Below are positions 1-11,549 of a stretch of 64,000 nt of DNA, one piece after another; position 1 is the first letter of the stretch, and every line of letters starts with the position of its first letter. The DNA comes from Spinacia oleracea (lineage: Eukaryota > Streptophyta > Magnoliopsida > Caryophyllales > Amaranthaceae), in assembly GCF_020520425.1 (NCBI RefSeq), contig NC_079492.1, positions 146,227,861 to 146,291,860 on the forward strand. The letters run 5' to 3'. Position numbers and translations under genes: made by a program. The notes beneath the pieces are model-generated. The model had not been told where the DNA came from. It ran no database searches and was given only the letters and a program-made list of their open reading frames with translations.

Positions 1-149
1 TTCAATTCTTTTTCTTAATACTCGTGCCCGCTCAAGGAGGGAGTATAGTTCAAAAAAGAGAGTTCATAAGAGTTCAAGACAGTAGAAGTTGTACATGGTT
101 AAAACTAAGCTGAAGTATCTAGAAACAAATCCATCACAGCATCACTTAA

Positions 150-1440
150 TCAGGTTAATTTAACATGAGCATCAAGAACAATATAAGGCATCTTTGATTG
201 AGCATGTGCTTTCCTCATCCTTTTCGCAGACGCATCCAAATAATAATTCATATGCTTCTTAACCCTCAACAGTGGCGGTGCCAGAATTTTTTTGTTAAGG
301 GTTCGAAATTAAAACATAAGTCATATTTTTTGTACAGAGCGTACATTAGCAGATTTTTTTGAATACAAATAACAGGTTGCATACGTACTATAGTATATAA
401 GATAAATAATTAAAGAATTTATTTTTAAGAAAATGAATAAAAACAAAATCCAATTTTTTCTAGGGCGTTGGATAATTTTCAGAATTTCAAATACATTTTG
501 TAATAAAAAAAATTATTTATTAAAAGTTCAAAACTATAGCTACTAAGAAAGAAAAGAAAGAAAAATCCAAAAAAGAAAGAAAAATGAAAAATCTTAGAAT
601 TTCCCTTGCGAAGAGTCGAACCCGCGACCATAAGAGGAAAACAGTTCCCGCTCCAACCAGTGTTCCAGCCTCTATCTTATGTATATTTTGAGCGCTAAAT
701 TCTATATAAACTTAGATTTGGTATGTTCAGAAACTCGCGAACTTCTTCTATGTTTTTGCCAGTACGGATTCAGTTGAACCCACTGAACCCGTACTGGCAC
801 CGCCACTGACCCTCAACTCATCTTCATACTGTTTCATCTCCTTTTCCTGTCTTTTTCTACCAGGTAATTTTCCATGAAATTCATGCGAAAACACCCGAAA
901 AGCTTGTTTTAAACTCATATCTTTTCCATACTTATCCTTCCTCTCAATACGTATCTCCTTCGATGATGATCCTCCTTCTTCTTCTTCAACAAAGCCAACA
1001 TTAAGCTTTCTCTTTTTCTTGTCCATGTTTCTACCACTCTGTTCAACTGTTTATTTCAATGTGCCTCGTTCTGTAAGCCATTTAAGTGCACCCACCAATC
1101 CAGTTCCAATAGGTGGTTCATAATGTAGTAATGATTCTTGAACCATGTCATCTTCATCTTTAATCTCAACCTGCTCATCTTTTCCAGAATCAACAAGCTT
1201 TACTGCATTCGGCTTTTGTACTTCTTCATCTGCCTTAAGATTTGAAACAAAGTCATGAATCTCAGTAAACGCAATTCTGTTATCTGAATCATCTGCTAGA
1301 GTTGAATCTTGGGTTTTATATGTCGGGTAACTTCTTACAAACTGTGCAACTTTCTCAGCACCTACTAGTGGTTTGAGTTTCTCATCCTGTATCGTAAATT
1401 TCTTAGAGGAAGAAGTACGGTAATCTGAGTGATTCTTCAT
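150..1440 (-). pseudogene. SART-1/DOT2-like tri-snRNP protein, C-terminal copy (broken)
   Basis: The reverse strand encodes the C-terminal third of a SART-1 family protein (plant DOT2, a U4/U6.U5 tri-snRNP splicing factor). Visible signatures are FTEIHDFVSNLKADEE, GLVGALKWLTERGTLK, NMDKKKRKLN, IRIERKDKYGKDMSLKQAF, HEFHGKLPGRKRQEKEMKQY and, at the end, RMRKAHAQSKMPYIVL before a TGA at 150-152. The family protein is roughly 800 residues; only about 350 are represented and no intron is seen, which suggests a retrocopy or a fragment. An in-frame TAA at 1051-1053 separates the two open pieces, and a 539-bp hAT-type element sits inside the codon after ELR (position 808/270). Family assignment comes from remembered motif similarity, with no search run. 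Confidence 0.85.
270..808. mobile_element. non-autonomous hAT-type element inside the SART-1 copy
   Basis: The ends are perfect 15-bp inverted repeats: CAGTGGCGGTGCCAG at 270 and its complement ending at 808. The 8-bp target duplication accctcaa occurs at 262-269 and 809-816. Eight-bp duplications and CAGTGGCG ends are typical of hAT. No transposase is encoded in 539 bp. Excising it with one duplication copy restores SART-1-like reading across the site. A tRNA-like pair of pol III boxes lies inside on the minus strand (about 612-659). Confidence 0.9.
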
Positions 1441-1750
1441 AGATTAATTTCCAGAACACCAAAGTAATCAATTTTATTTTGTTAATTCAGAACCAATTAT
1501 TTAAAAGACAAAAATACTGGAAACAGAGAAGGGAAAACCAGAGCAGCACCAAATTTTGGTAAAGGAATTAGCAAATATGATCAATATTTATAGGTCGTTA
1601 TTCGTTAATAGAAGTTTCTATAGAAAATATTATTACCTTGTGCAATTAGGAATAGGAGTATAACTCCCTACATCTCAATTTATGTGGGGCCATAACTTTT
1701 GACCTTTTGGTAGTAGCAGTAGGAAACTACGTAGTAGGAACTAGGAAGTG
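1441..1750. other. intergenic, no gene seen
   Basis: AT-rich DNA upstream of the SART-1 copy. A decayed MITE-like end (ctccctacatctcaattta, near 1664) is present. I see no coding signal. Confidence 0.4.
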
Positions 1751-2003
1751 GGTTTATTTTATAAAAAGAACGGAAATTTCATGAAATGCCCTCGGGTTTT
1801 GCCATAATTCACCAAACGCCCATCAAGTTTCAATAATTCATAAAATACCCCTCACAATTCGTACAAATACCCAACATACCCTTATTAATAACGGGCCGTT
1901 AGTCCGCCGTTAGCCAAGTTTCCAATTCACCCAAATGCCCCTATTCTGAAACTTATTTCACCAAATGCCCCTATTAGGAAACTTATTTCACCAAATTCTC
2001 CAA
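1751..2003 (+). repeat. left long TIR of the Pack-MULE
   Basis: Inverted partner of 3312-3567. It contains repeated 'caccaaatgcccc' words and the inverted-repeat core around ccgttagtccgccgttag. Confidence 0.8.
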
Positions 2004-2544
2004 ATTTAAATATAGCTATTCAGATGTTCAGACGGCTAGTTTTTGTGTTTCAAAAGTGGTTCTTGGTCATGGTTGGCTATAAAAACCCCTTTGCTGAATG
2101 GTTCTTGTATTTTAGATGTTATTTTACTTTACTTTGCTAATTTCATAAGATTTGTGTCACGAGTTTTCTTTCAAAATCATCTTCCACACCCAATCATTCC
2201 ACATATATTAGGGTACCTAACAAATTTTGTTATTGTGGTAGGAATGGAGGTTGTACTACAAGTGTGATCCTTGCAACAATCTGAGTTGGTGCAAGGGAGT
2301 AGTTGAGCAAGAAAACAGGGGGCAGCAGCATGAAGGACAATACAGGGGAAGCTTAGGCGAAGGAGAAAGTACTGAAAATAGGGGAAACAGTAAGATGCAA
2401 TAGGACTTGAAGCAAATGAAGAAAAAGATGATACTGTAATGTCAATACAAGGCATCTTACTTTGATTGTGAAATGAAGAAAGGCTAATCCTATTTATGTC
2501 ATGGTTTGGGATGGACAGGCAGAACTTAGGACTTAAGAGAGCAA

Positions 2545-2837
2545 GCAAGTACTTTTAGCAAAGAAAGGTCAAGACTTCAGAGAACTCTTAGCGAAGAAAT
2601 TAGGAGGCAAACAACATGTGAAAGAAGTCCGAGGGCAGGGTCTTATTATTGGTATAGAGTTGGATGCACAAGTTGGCCCGCTAGTTGATGCTTGTCGAAA
2701 TTCAGGAATGTTAAATTGTTAATATTAACTGCTGGAAAAGGAAAATAGAGAGATTGGTTCCTCCACTGACCATACTAGAACAGGAGCTCGAAACAGGTTC
2801 TGAGATTCTCCTCAAGTGTTTTCTGTCCCTGGGTTGA
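2545..2837 (+). pseudogene. acetylornithine aminotransferase C-terminal fragment captured by the MULE
   Basis: Plus-strand translation gives [20 protein letters not shown], then [16 protein letters not shown] and [11 protein letters not shown]. After a frame change come [10 protein letters not shown] and, after another, RLVPPLTILEQELETGSEIL. These are the C-terminal motifs of plant acetylornithine aminotransferase, the plastid PLP-dependent class III aminotransferase of arginine synthesis. Only about 95 of roughly 450 residues are present and at least two frameshifts break it, so it cannot make an enzyme. Its position between Mutator-type TIRs marks it as transduplicated host sequence. DNA after the stop may be its former 3' UTR. 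Identification rests on recognised family motifs. Confidence 0.85.
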
Positions 2838-3311
2838 AGCAGTGGAGTTGAATTTGTGTACGCTGAGTCGATGCTTGTCAAATTTCCTTGTGACATCAAT
2901 AGATCCAAAGCTCATAATTGGCATCGTAGCTGTAAATCAGGAATACGTTTCCTACTAGCTTCTCTTTGGATTATGCCTTGGGTTTAATGTACAAATTGTC
3001 ATTTCAAGATATCTCACTCGTTACTCAGAACATTGATTTTCTTTGTTGCATGGATTCATTTCATAAGTATCTTTCTCCCTTATTATAAGGCTTAGTTTGT
3101 TATTTTGATACCTATAAATTGCGTAGCTTTGTATTGAGTGGAACACACAATCAACATTATTATTTTCTCTTCGTACTACGTTTGTTCAAAATTAGCCTTT
3201 AGATATTATCACGACTTTAGTGGATCAAGAAGGCATAAGCAAACAATAAGCAACGACTCATTTTCAAACGAAAAAACTAGCCGTTGGAACATCAGCATAA
3301 CTATTTTTAAG

Positions 3312-3567
3312 GTTGGGGGCATTTGGTGAAATAAGTTTAATAGAAGGGGTATTTGGTGAAATAAATTTTTAAAAAAGGGGCATTTGGTGAATTATGAAAC
3401 TAGACTAACGGCGGACTAACGGACCGTTATCAGTAAGGGTATTTGGGGCATTAAGTCAATTGTCAGGGGTATTTGGTGAATTATTGGAACTTGATGGGCA
3501 TTTGGTGAATTACTTCAAAACTCGGGGTATTTCATGAAATATTCGATAAAAAAACCTTGAATAAACC
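3312..3567 (-). repeat. right long TIR of the Pack-MULE
   Basis: Reverse complement of the left TIR, with diverged 'catttggtgaaat' words and the ctaacggcggactaacgg core. Confidence 0.8.
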
Positions 3568-4451
3568 TATATAGCTATGTACCCAAGAACAAGATAGAGG
3601 TGTTGTACTTCCAGTCGAATGCTTCTTACTCCGTATTACTTAATTGTTATTAATCAATATTCTATTATTAGGAATTTGATCAAGGAACACTGTTTGTTGA
3701 CTTTCAGAATGCGAAATTCTTAAAAATAATACAGTTTTGCTCTAATAATAACCGCAGCTTATGGAATTTGGAAGAGTTATCAATTCGAACAAACTCTTGC
3801 AAGGTATTCCCTCCCCTCCCTACTACGAATAATAGTCTGATCAATAGTCTTATTGAGTATTATTTCCATTTAAGTTGAAGAGTATGCCAAAATTCTGAGC
3901 AGAAGTCTTGGAATATCAAGACTCTATTTAAGACGTTTAAATAGTATATTCTTTGTTAATTATTATCCCAGACTACTGTGGTGAACTTATTTTTGTCTAA
4001 GAATATTTTATTCAGTTTAAGGTCGCCCCATAAAAATGTTTCAGTTTCTAAGTATCAAGTTTAAATCACTGATTGAGATCCCAGAAAATATTTTAGGTTT
4101 CTGAACTTAACCAGATAAAAAAACTAGTGAGTAAGCTTAAGCCTTAAGAGTGTGCACATTAGCACAGGGTAACCATCTTCCTCTGCAAATTACAGAAATT
4201 ACCCAACAATTACATAGCATATTAGGAATTATAGCTACATATAACAATTTTGAGCAAAGAAATGCAACAAATTTAACATAAAACATAGAAGCGCTGATTA
4301 TTCTAAATTCAACCAATTCAAGATTAAAAATAAACCTTGAAACGCACGTTGATAACCACACGAAAGCATTGCTTACATTAATAATAGAAACTACGGAGTA
4401 CATAGTAATAAAAAAACAAAAAAAATACACTAAGGTTCTATTATGCTATGT
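3568..4451. other. intergenic with a decayed MITE copy
   Basis: About 3820-3990 resembles, in inverse orientation, the interior of the MITE at 14526-14832 (shared words aatactcaataagactattg-like and gtcttggaat-caagactc). The rest is AT-rich sequence 3' of the F-box gene. I see no supported ORF. Confidence 0.4.
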
Positions 4452-4842
4452 TCACGTTATTTCCATGAAAATAAAGTAAAAATCGGGCGAAATAGAAAGC
4501 AACTTAAGAAGTGGAGCTTGAGATGGAAACAAGAGAACCTGTCCATGGCATCCCTTAATATTCATATTTCCAATCGTATACTTTACGAGATGCACACAAC
4601 CCCTCAACTCAACTAACGTGCTTTGGTACGCGTACAAATCTGAATCTTCATCAGGGAATGGTACTACCTCATGATACTCTTCACTTTCCAAGTCAAAACC
4701 AAACACACCGTTTTTTTTAAGGGGTTTTCTCGACGACCTATCCAATATAACACATTATTAGAATTAACCATTTTATTACTGCAATTATATCCATATAGAG
4801 GAGGACCTTGTATTCTTTTCCATGAATTTCTCTTTAAGCTAT
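4452..4842 (-). pseudogene. F-box gene, C-terminal half (FBA-type domain), separated by an LTR element
   Basis: Minus-strand reading gives LKRNSWKRIQGPPLYGYN, NNVLYWIGRR, KTVFGFDLESEEYHEVVPFP and TLVELRGCVHLVKY. These are the typical WxYxLK / VYW / FDLxxE motifs of an F-box-associated (FBA type 1) interaction domain that binds substrates of SCF ubiquitin ligases. The piece abuts the target duplication of the LTR element (4838-4842), and the reading frame continues in the piece at 12853-13407. After NMNIKGCHGQ the sequence no longer looks like the family and a GT follows, so an intron or divergence is possible. Confidence 0.8.
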
Positions 4843-5170
4843 TGTACGGGATACTCCCGTTGGCCCATTTCTATACCAGAACATCATATTCTAGTATTAT
4901 GGGCCCAAAGAGTAATAAGGGCCAAGGCCCAATCCATGACCTAATAATCTAAAACCCCTATAAATACTCATTTATGGGGGAAGGTAAAAGGGACCTCTCT
5001 ACACTCTCTACTCCCTCTTCTCTGTATTCCATCTCTTTATGATATTCCACTAATGTTGGGCGTCGGAGGCTTCGATCCGGGGAACCTCCCCCGGGTTCGG
5101 GGTTCACTTTGCAGGAAATCACCTCCACATTCAAGATACGAAGATCCGACCACACCACCTGATTCCAATA
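4843..5170 (+). repeat. left LTR
   Basis: Matches 12518-12845 almost throughout. It contains a promoter-like tataaata run near 4960 and a GC-rich part before the 3' boundary. The final few bases of the LTR are not recognisable here; an (ataa)n-type AT-rich stretch follows at about 5171-5226. Confidence 0.85.
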
Positions 5171-5226
5171 TATAAAAAGTAATTCTTATATAAATAATAG
5201 TAATAAATAAATAAATAAATAAATAA

Positions 5227-8200
5227 CACCAATTTACTTGCAAAAGAAAATGAGAGACACATCGAAAATGTCAATAAGGAGCATACATTACAAATTCAGT
5301 TTACTGCGAGGAAGATAATTAGGATGGTAGCAACGTCCATGGATCTAAGTGAGTTGTTTACCTGTTGTCTAGAAGGGTTCAAAAACACGTCTTATGTGAA
5401 GGAAGGGCAAGGCATATCCGCCATGGGTAAAGGAAAAGATTCCACAAGGGGTATTAAAGCAAGACCAGGATTCAGAGGCAAAAAGCGTTGATTAAGTCAA
5501 CTCCACCGGAAATTCTATTACCGGCATGTATGTTACCAGTATCGCCAAAATAGTTCTAATCGGAGAAATTCCAATTCCTGCGGTCAAGAGGCCACCAAAC
5601 CTCTAAATTGGAGAACTACCGGCATTTCTCTTACCGGCATTTGCGCTACTGGTATCGCCAAAGTACTGAATTGCTCTGCTAACCACGATGACTGATCATT
5701 TTCCCTAAACGGCAAGAAATGATACCAGCTAAGCTTTTCTCTCTCTCTTCTTTTATATGAAATTAAAAATTTCTAAATTACTCACTCTTTGGTCGTATGC
5801 GGGGTAAATATCAAGATGCTTTCCCATTTAACTGAATTAGTTTCATGTGACTAATATGCTTGATTTTAAATGACTGACGTGCTATCAGTATGCTTCCAAC
5901 CGGTGTTTATTAATTTAATTTAGTGTTACCAACAGTGTTGTATTCAAGGGGCAGAATATGTGGTACCGTCTAAAATACTGTCGGCCTAAAGTTATGGGCC
6001 TTATGGCCATACCAATGTCATCTAATATGCGTAGCTCGACATATCGTCATATCGTAGTCTTGGGTACCAGCAGCCACTTGATTGGTTACAGTTTAGATTG
6101 AAGATTGATACCAGCCCAGTGTCACTGCATACCTTTTAATTATATTCTTCTTCCCAATGTGAAGTCATTTTTAAACAATTTTTCTGAGAAGGGAATTGAT
6201 AGTCATACCATCCTACGTGCTACCTGCTTGTACGTGATGTTTTCTCGATTGATGGATCAAAATAAACTCTATTTCAGTGATACAGACTTTTGGCCAGTGC
6301 ATAATCTTACTGGCGCATAGTAACAAGCTTTTTAGCCCGTGCATGACCCTTAGCTAATTAATTCCTATTTGAGTCATGAATTTGAAAGTCATACTATCTG
6401 CTACCGTTTAAAGATTTTAAGTTGGTATCGGCCTACTTGGAGGATTCATGTTTGCTACCGGCCTGATTTAAAAGGTCAAAGCGCATAGTCCCATACCCTC
6501 TAATTCACTGTCGGCTCGCTGTTTGAGTGCATTTTAGTATGCTATTTGAAGTACTTTTTACAATAATTTTATTGCTCCAAAGCCAAATTGCTACAATTGT
6601 GTATCTTCGAGATTCAAAGACTCTAAAGTCGGCCATTTTTCTCATGGTAATGAGCCGCATACGGCCATCATTATTTTATTTTTATTTCCCCATGTGTGCT
6701 AGTAATTGTTGGTTTTTGTCACAGATGTCAAGCCAATATCGGGCAATATATGTCATACCCCATATTGTTTAATTTTGTACTTTTTACCGGCTATTTCTAT
6801 CTACCTAATATGGGAGCTTATTTTAAGCAAGTATTTTGGAAGGAAAGTGTTTGCTGCCGGCTAGTACCAACAGTCTTCTCATATCTCAATTAAGGGACCA
6901 GGATAAAATGTTTGGTAAAGTGTCTCTTTCAAGTCTTTGTGTTCTTTGGTAGATTTTCTCGGCTTTCTGGTAAACTACTTCCTAGAGTCTTAACCATAAT
7001 TAAAGCCGGTCATTGTGCCAGTTGACCTGCTATAAATTCCAATTTTAGTACTCCATATCAAGTATGTACGTTCATAATTCCATGGTAATAGGCGGATGCA
7101 ACCATTTCATTCGCTACCGGCATTTTAAGCAACTTCGGTTGTTGGGTGATGTTTGGTAAAGGCTCATAAGTTTCAAATGTCCAGAGGGAAGCTATCTAAT
7201 GTAAGACCAGACGATCGGTTGTGATTTTCTATCTGTCTAGTATTGAGAGTTTTCTCAAGAGTGCAATGTGAATATAAATGTTTTTGACAAATCACACTCG
7301 TACCATTTAGTCAAACTAGGTGATACTGTCTAAAGCGATGTAGGCCTAAAAGTGGTAGTTGTACCCCATACCTTCTAATTTAATCACTGATTGCGCTCGA
7401 AGTCAAAAAAGTCTTGTTTATCATCAATCATAGTATAAACATCAAATGTTGTTGTAGTCAGCAAGCAATATTATAGAAACATAGAAACCATCTGCAACAT
7501 TCAAACTATAAGTCTTCTATCTGTCTGTTCCGTTTGCAAAGTATACGTTAGATGTATGAATGCATGTCTTATAGCCTTTTGAGATATTTTTAATTAAGAA
7601 TTATATTGCAATATAGGCATATAGCCATTTGAGGTAATAATACCGTCTGCATAACCATATTATGACAAGTGTGTATTTTCCAAATCCTCTAGTAAGAAGC
7701 CACACATAGTTATTTTATATGAGTTACCCTTTACCATTTTAAAAAAAAAGATGTTTGATAAGATAAGAGCCCAATGCTCAGATTGAAAATTCATACCAAT
7801 CATATGTTCTACCAGTCATACTGCATACCTTTTAATTATGTGCTACCTGCTAATACCCGTAGCTTTCTCAAATGATGGGCAAAGAGAAGTTATTTCAATG
7901 ATAATGACTCTTCCTTTATAGTTGTTAGGTGCATATTAGTAAGCTTATTAGCCAATGCATAATTTTATTGTTTTCGATTCACCACCTGGTAACTGTTGGC
8001 TTTTGTCAGAAATATATCTGTCTAAATATTTACCATATATCATTTTTGCTACCAGAATAACAGTGAACAATTTTATTTGCGTAGTCAACAAGTTGAAGAA
8101 GTCTCTTGCTACCTATCTAAGTTGTTGTAGGCTAAGTAATTATCAACCTAATTTGAGAAGTTCTAATGGCAACCGCCCTGATTTAAAATCATACCCAGTT

Positions 8201-10739
8201 AGCCAATACCACCTAATTTACGTTTGGTCTGAGTTTTATGCAATAGTTGTTAATGGTGGAGTATGACCATAGCGAAATGAGTGGGAATAAAGAGTGCAGG
8301 AATCTGCAACTCTGCCCCGCAATTTGTTTGTTTGTTCTTCTATTTTATTGGCATCCTTACGAAGATCCCTTCAGTCACTATTGGTCGTTTCCTGGATATA
8401 ATTGAAACAACTCCTTGAATTACGAGCTTCACTTAGAATGATGGAAGTTAATTGTTGGTTTGGTCATGGCTTGTTGCGATATGTCTTTCCGAGCAATATC
8501 TTTGGTGTAAGCTGCATTCTCAACTAGATTGACCTTCTATGTTTTGTTTGACATACCAAGACCAATTTACAATAATTGACCCGATTCCTTGTTGTATCCA
8601 TAGCTATTGTGATTCGCTTGACTGATCTTAAGATTATACCTTGGTTGGATTGTAAACTTCAAAATATCATCCATATAAATTTGCTAATAACCCTTAGCTG
8701 CCAGAGACGCATGCTCAAGTAATCAATGTTAGCCTATTAAATATGTATTACGTTTTCGGAGCACTGAGAGAAACCAAATGTTGTTGTCTCCTGTTATGTT
8801 TAAATGTTTAAATTATACGGGTTTTGAAAGTGAGAACAGGTTGTTGCATTGCAGTTATTGTTTGTCGTTATCAGAGATGTCATGTCACTATGATGATTTC
8901 ATGGTTGTATTATACTAACATCATATGGTTCTTTAGGAAGAAACATCTCCCAGAATGCTTGTACTATGTGCTTTTGTGATTGTAGGCCAATAGTTGCATA
9001 GGCAAAATGGGAAAAGTGGTTATTGCAGCGACAGCTAATGCTCACCTTCATGTTGTCCCAATATCACTCGGCGCTCAAACCGAGAGTGGGCAGTTATCCA
9101 AGTGGATGATAAAGAAACTCAGCAAATGGAAAACTCCGCGAAAAGGAAAGGCTCGCAAAAATTACATTAAAACTCAGGAAAGTCTCCTTAACTACTCATA
9201 TACTTGATATGAAATAATAGCATACAGGGTTTTGCGCATGAGAAAAGAATGGCTATGCATAAGAGAGGAACTGCCGTTAGTTATTGTACTCATATGATGT
9301 ATGTGGTTATATTTCCTATGCAATGCGTGAAAATGAGCTTAGAATATGCATGAAGTAAGCATAGTAGTGCGATGTTTTTTTATCATTGTTATTACCCAAC
9401 CTTCGACATACTTGGTAAATTCATGTTAGTCACATCACATAGTAACAGTGGCAAGTTAAAAGCAAAGAATTGTTAAAATATGGTGGTCCTAAGCGCCCAG
9501 GTGACAAGTTTAGTTTTATATAATTTAAGCGCGTGATATCGTAAGGATTGGGCCACCGGTAATAATATGAAGATTATGCCACCAGTAATACTAAGAAAAA
9601 AGAAAATTAATCTTATAACCCAATTTTACCACGTGTGTAATGAATTTCGAAAACTTGCTTTAATGGTCAGAAGTTGGTTAATATTAGCTATTCTTATTTT
9701 GTTTTAATGGTAAAGACGAGTCATGAATGAATTTATATTTTTACACTATAATAATTTTATGCCAGCAACAACTATTGCTATAGGGGCTAATGAGTATAGC
9801 ACTAACAAGGTATAACTGAAAAAATTCAACACTTAAAACATCTGTGGCGAAAGCCTTTTTACCGATACCAACAATAGGAGTAAAGTCCCACTTAATTTGG
9901 TTGTTTTATGACCATTTTTCAAAGTTTTTAGTCACAAGTTATTTCAGTAAGTAAATTGAATTACAACTCTAAATATTTGTGTCAATAAAGGTACCTCAAT
10001 GACATCATTTTTAAGCCGACTGTAAACTCTACTTAATACTCCGAGGGGCTAGTTAATATACTAAAGTAATCAAGGTTAATTCCTCTATAAACTAATGGTG
10101 TGTACTATCATATTCAAGTCCTTAAGTATCATTAAAATTATTGTGAATTCGTAACCAGTAACACTAAAACAATTACATATCATTGTAATAAAGAGTCATG
10201 TGCCAAATTGTAGGGGTGTCTTTCTAGTCGGCCACTTATACTTTATAGTGCTGCTAGATCGCATTTGATTTATAAATACTTAAGCCCCTAAAACGACAAA
10301 TTTATTGATTTGGAGTAAACTATCCACACGCTTACTCGTTCGAAATGCATAAAAACTTGTTAAGATAATGCTCGTGCTAATATAACTTTCGTATCAAAAG
10401 GATTGAAGTGTTAACTTTCCGCACAATATGATGATACCATGCTAGTATGTCATAAGATCTGTATAATTAGGTAACCATCGCTTGTCTAAATGCATATATT
10501 CCTTTTAAGTTTCACGATTGAAATTACTCTCTTATCGGTAAAATGTTATTAACATCATTCGAAGTGCATATAATAAGCAGATTTATTAGCTTAAAATATA
10601 AATGATGTATGCTAAATGCACTTCATTATCATGCAATCTCACATATTGATATGATTTGTTTAACTTTGCTCATTATCTTATATTCTCTACAGCATGATCG
10701 CAAGAATAAAATAGTCGGTATGTTTGAAATACCGGCAAA
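5227..10739. other. LTR element interior, no recognisable coding domain
   Basis: About 5.5 kb in which only short scattered open frames occur. Phrases such as 'taccggcat' and 'ctaccggc' recur many times between about 5510 and 8200, giving a loosely repetitive texture. I found no gag, protease, reverse transcriptase, RNase H or integrase motif on either strand. A 66-codon frame at 9007-9207 is unrecognised. Confidence 0.6.
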
Positions 10740-11495
10740 AATCGATATCACATATCAAATGTGAAGTATGGCAACCAACGAAATGTATGGATGTGATCAG
10801 TAGCTTTGGGGAAAATAAATGCCGTAGGGGCACTCCAATGTGAAGCGTAGCAGTCCATAAGGAATGGATGTGATCAGTAGCTTTGGGGAAAATAAATGTC
10901 GTTAAGGGCACTCCATTGTGAATCGTAGCAGTCCAACGAAATGTATGGATGTGATCAGTAGCTTTGGGGAAAATAAATGCCGTTAAGGGCACTCCAATGT
11001 GAAGCGTAGCAGTCCATAAGGAATGTATGTGATCAGTAGCTTTGGGGAAAATAAATGCCGTTAAGGGCACTCCATTGTGAATCGTAGCAGTCAAACGAAA
11101 TGTATGGATGTGATCAGTAGCTTTGGGGAAAATAAATGCCGTTAAGGGCACTCCAATGTGAAGCGTAGCAGTCCATAAGGAATGGATGTGATCAGTAGCT
11201 TTGGGGAAAATAAATGCCGTTAAGGGCACTCCATTGTGAATCGTAGCAGTCCAACGAAATGTATGGATGTGATCAGTAGCTTTGGGGAAAATAAATGCCG
11301 TAGGGGCACTCCAATGTGAAGCGTAGCAGTCCATAAGGAATGGATGTGATCAGTAGCTTTGGGGAAAATAAATGCCGTTAAGGGCACTCCATTGTGAATC
11401 GTAGCAGTCCAACGAAATGTATGGATGTGATCAGTAGCTTTGAGGAAAATAAATGCCGTTAAGGGCACTACAATGTGAAGCGTAGCAGTCCATAA
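10740..11495. repeat. tandem array A: alternating 81/78-bp monomers (159-bp dimer)
   Basis: Two related monomers alternate. One begins aacgaaatgtatggatgtga and the other ataaggaatggatgtgatca; both share gatcagtagctttggggaaa and end gtagcagtcc. The dimer repeats about 4.7 times with very few differences, so the array is recently expanded or homogenised. The open reading frames seen over it are by-products of repeat length. Confidence 0.9.
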
Positions 11496-11549
11496 GAAGC
11501 ATTGATAAAATAAAAATATGAAATATACCGGCAAGAAATATCAATGCAA

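Larger units (their letters stand above)
1751..3567. mobile_element. long-TIR Mutator-like element (Pack-MULE)
   Basis: Two inverted repeats of about 250 bp bound this 1.8-kb unit. The left one (about 1751-2003) is built from phrases such as ttcaccaaatgcccctatt, and the right one (about 3312-3567) is their reverse complement, including the shared core ccgttagtccgccgttag. Such long TIRs are typical of Mutator-like elements. No transposase is visible; the interior holds a captured piece of a metabolic gene. I could not identify a clean 9-bp target duplication, so the outer limits are good to roughly 15 bp. Confidence 0.8.

Noticed and set aside
604-662. A real tRNA gene
   Set aside because: Box-like motifs only; no full acceptor or anticodon arms could be drawn by eye, and it lies inside a MITE.
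2177-2548. Minus-strand 123-codon ORF in the Pack-MULE
   Set aside because: No recognisable motif; part of captured or filler DNA between the TIRs.
4137-4430. 97-codon minus-strand ORF after the F-box gene
   Set aside because: No similarity to the FBA C-terminus and poor composition; probably 3' flank.
6105-8266. Several 65-103-codon plus-strand ORFs inside the 8-kb LTR element
   Set aside because: AT-rich, unrelated to each other and lacking any domain; expected by chance.
9007-9207. 66-codon basic ORF in the LTR element
   Set aside because: A Lys-rich tail is suggestive of a gag remnant but too short to support.
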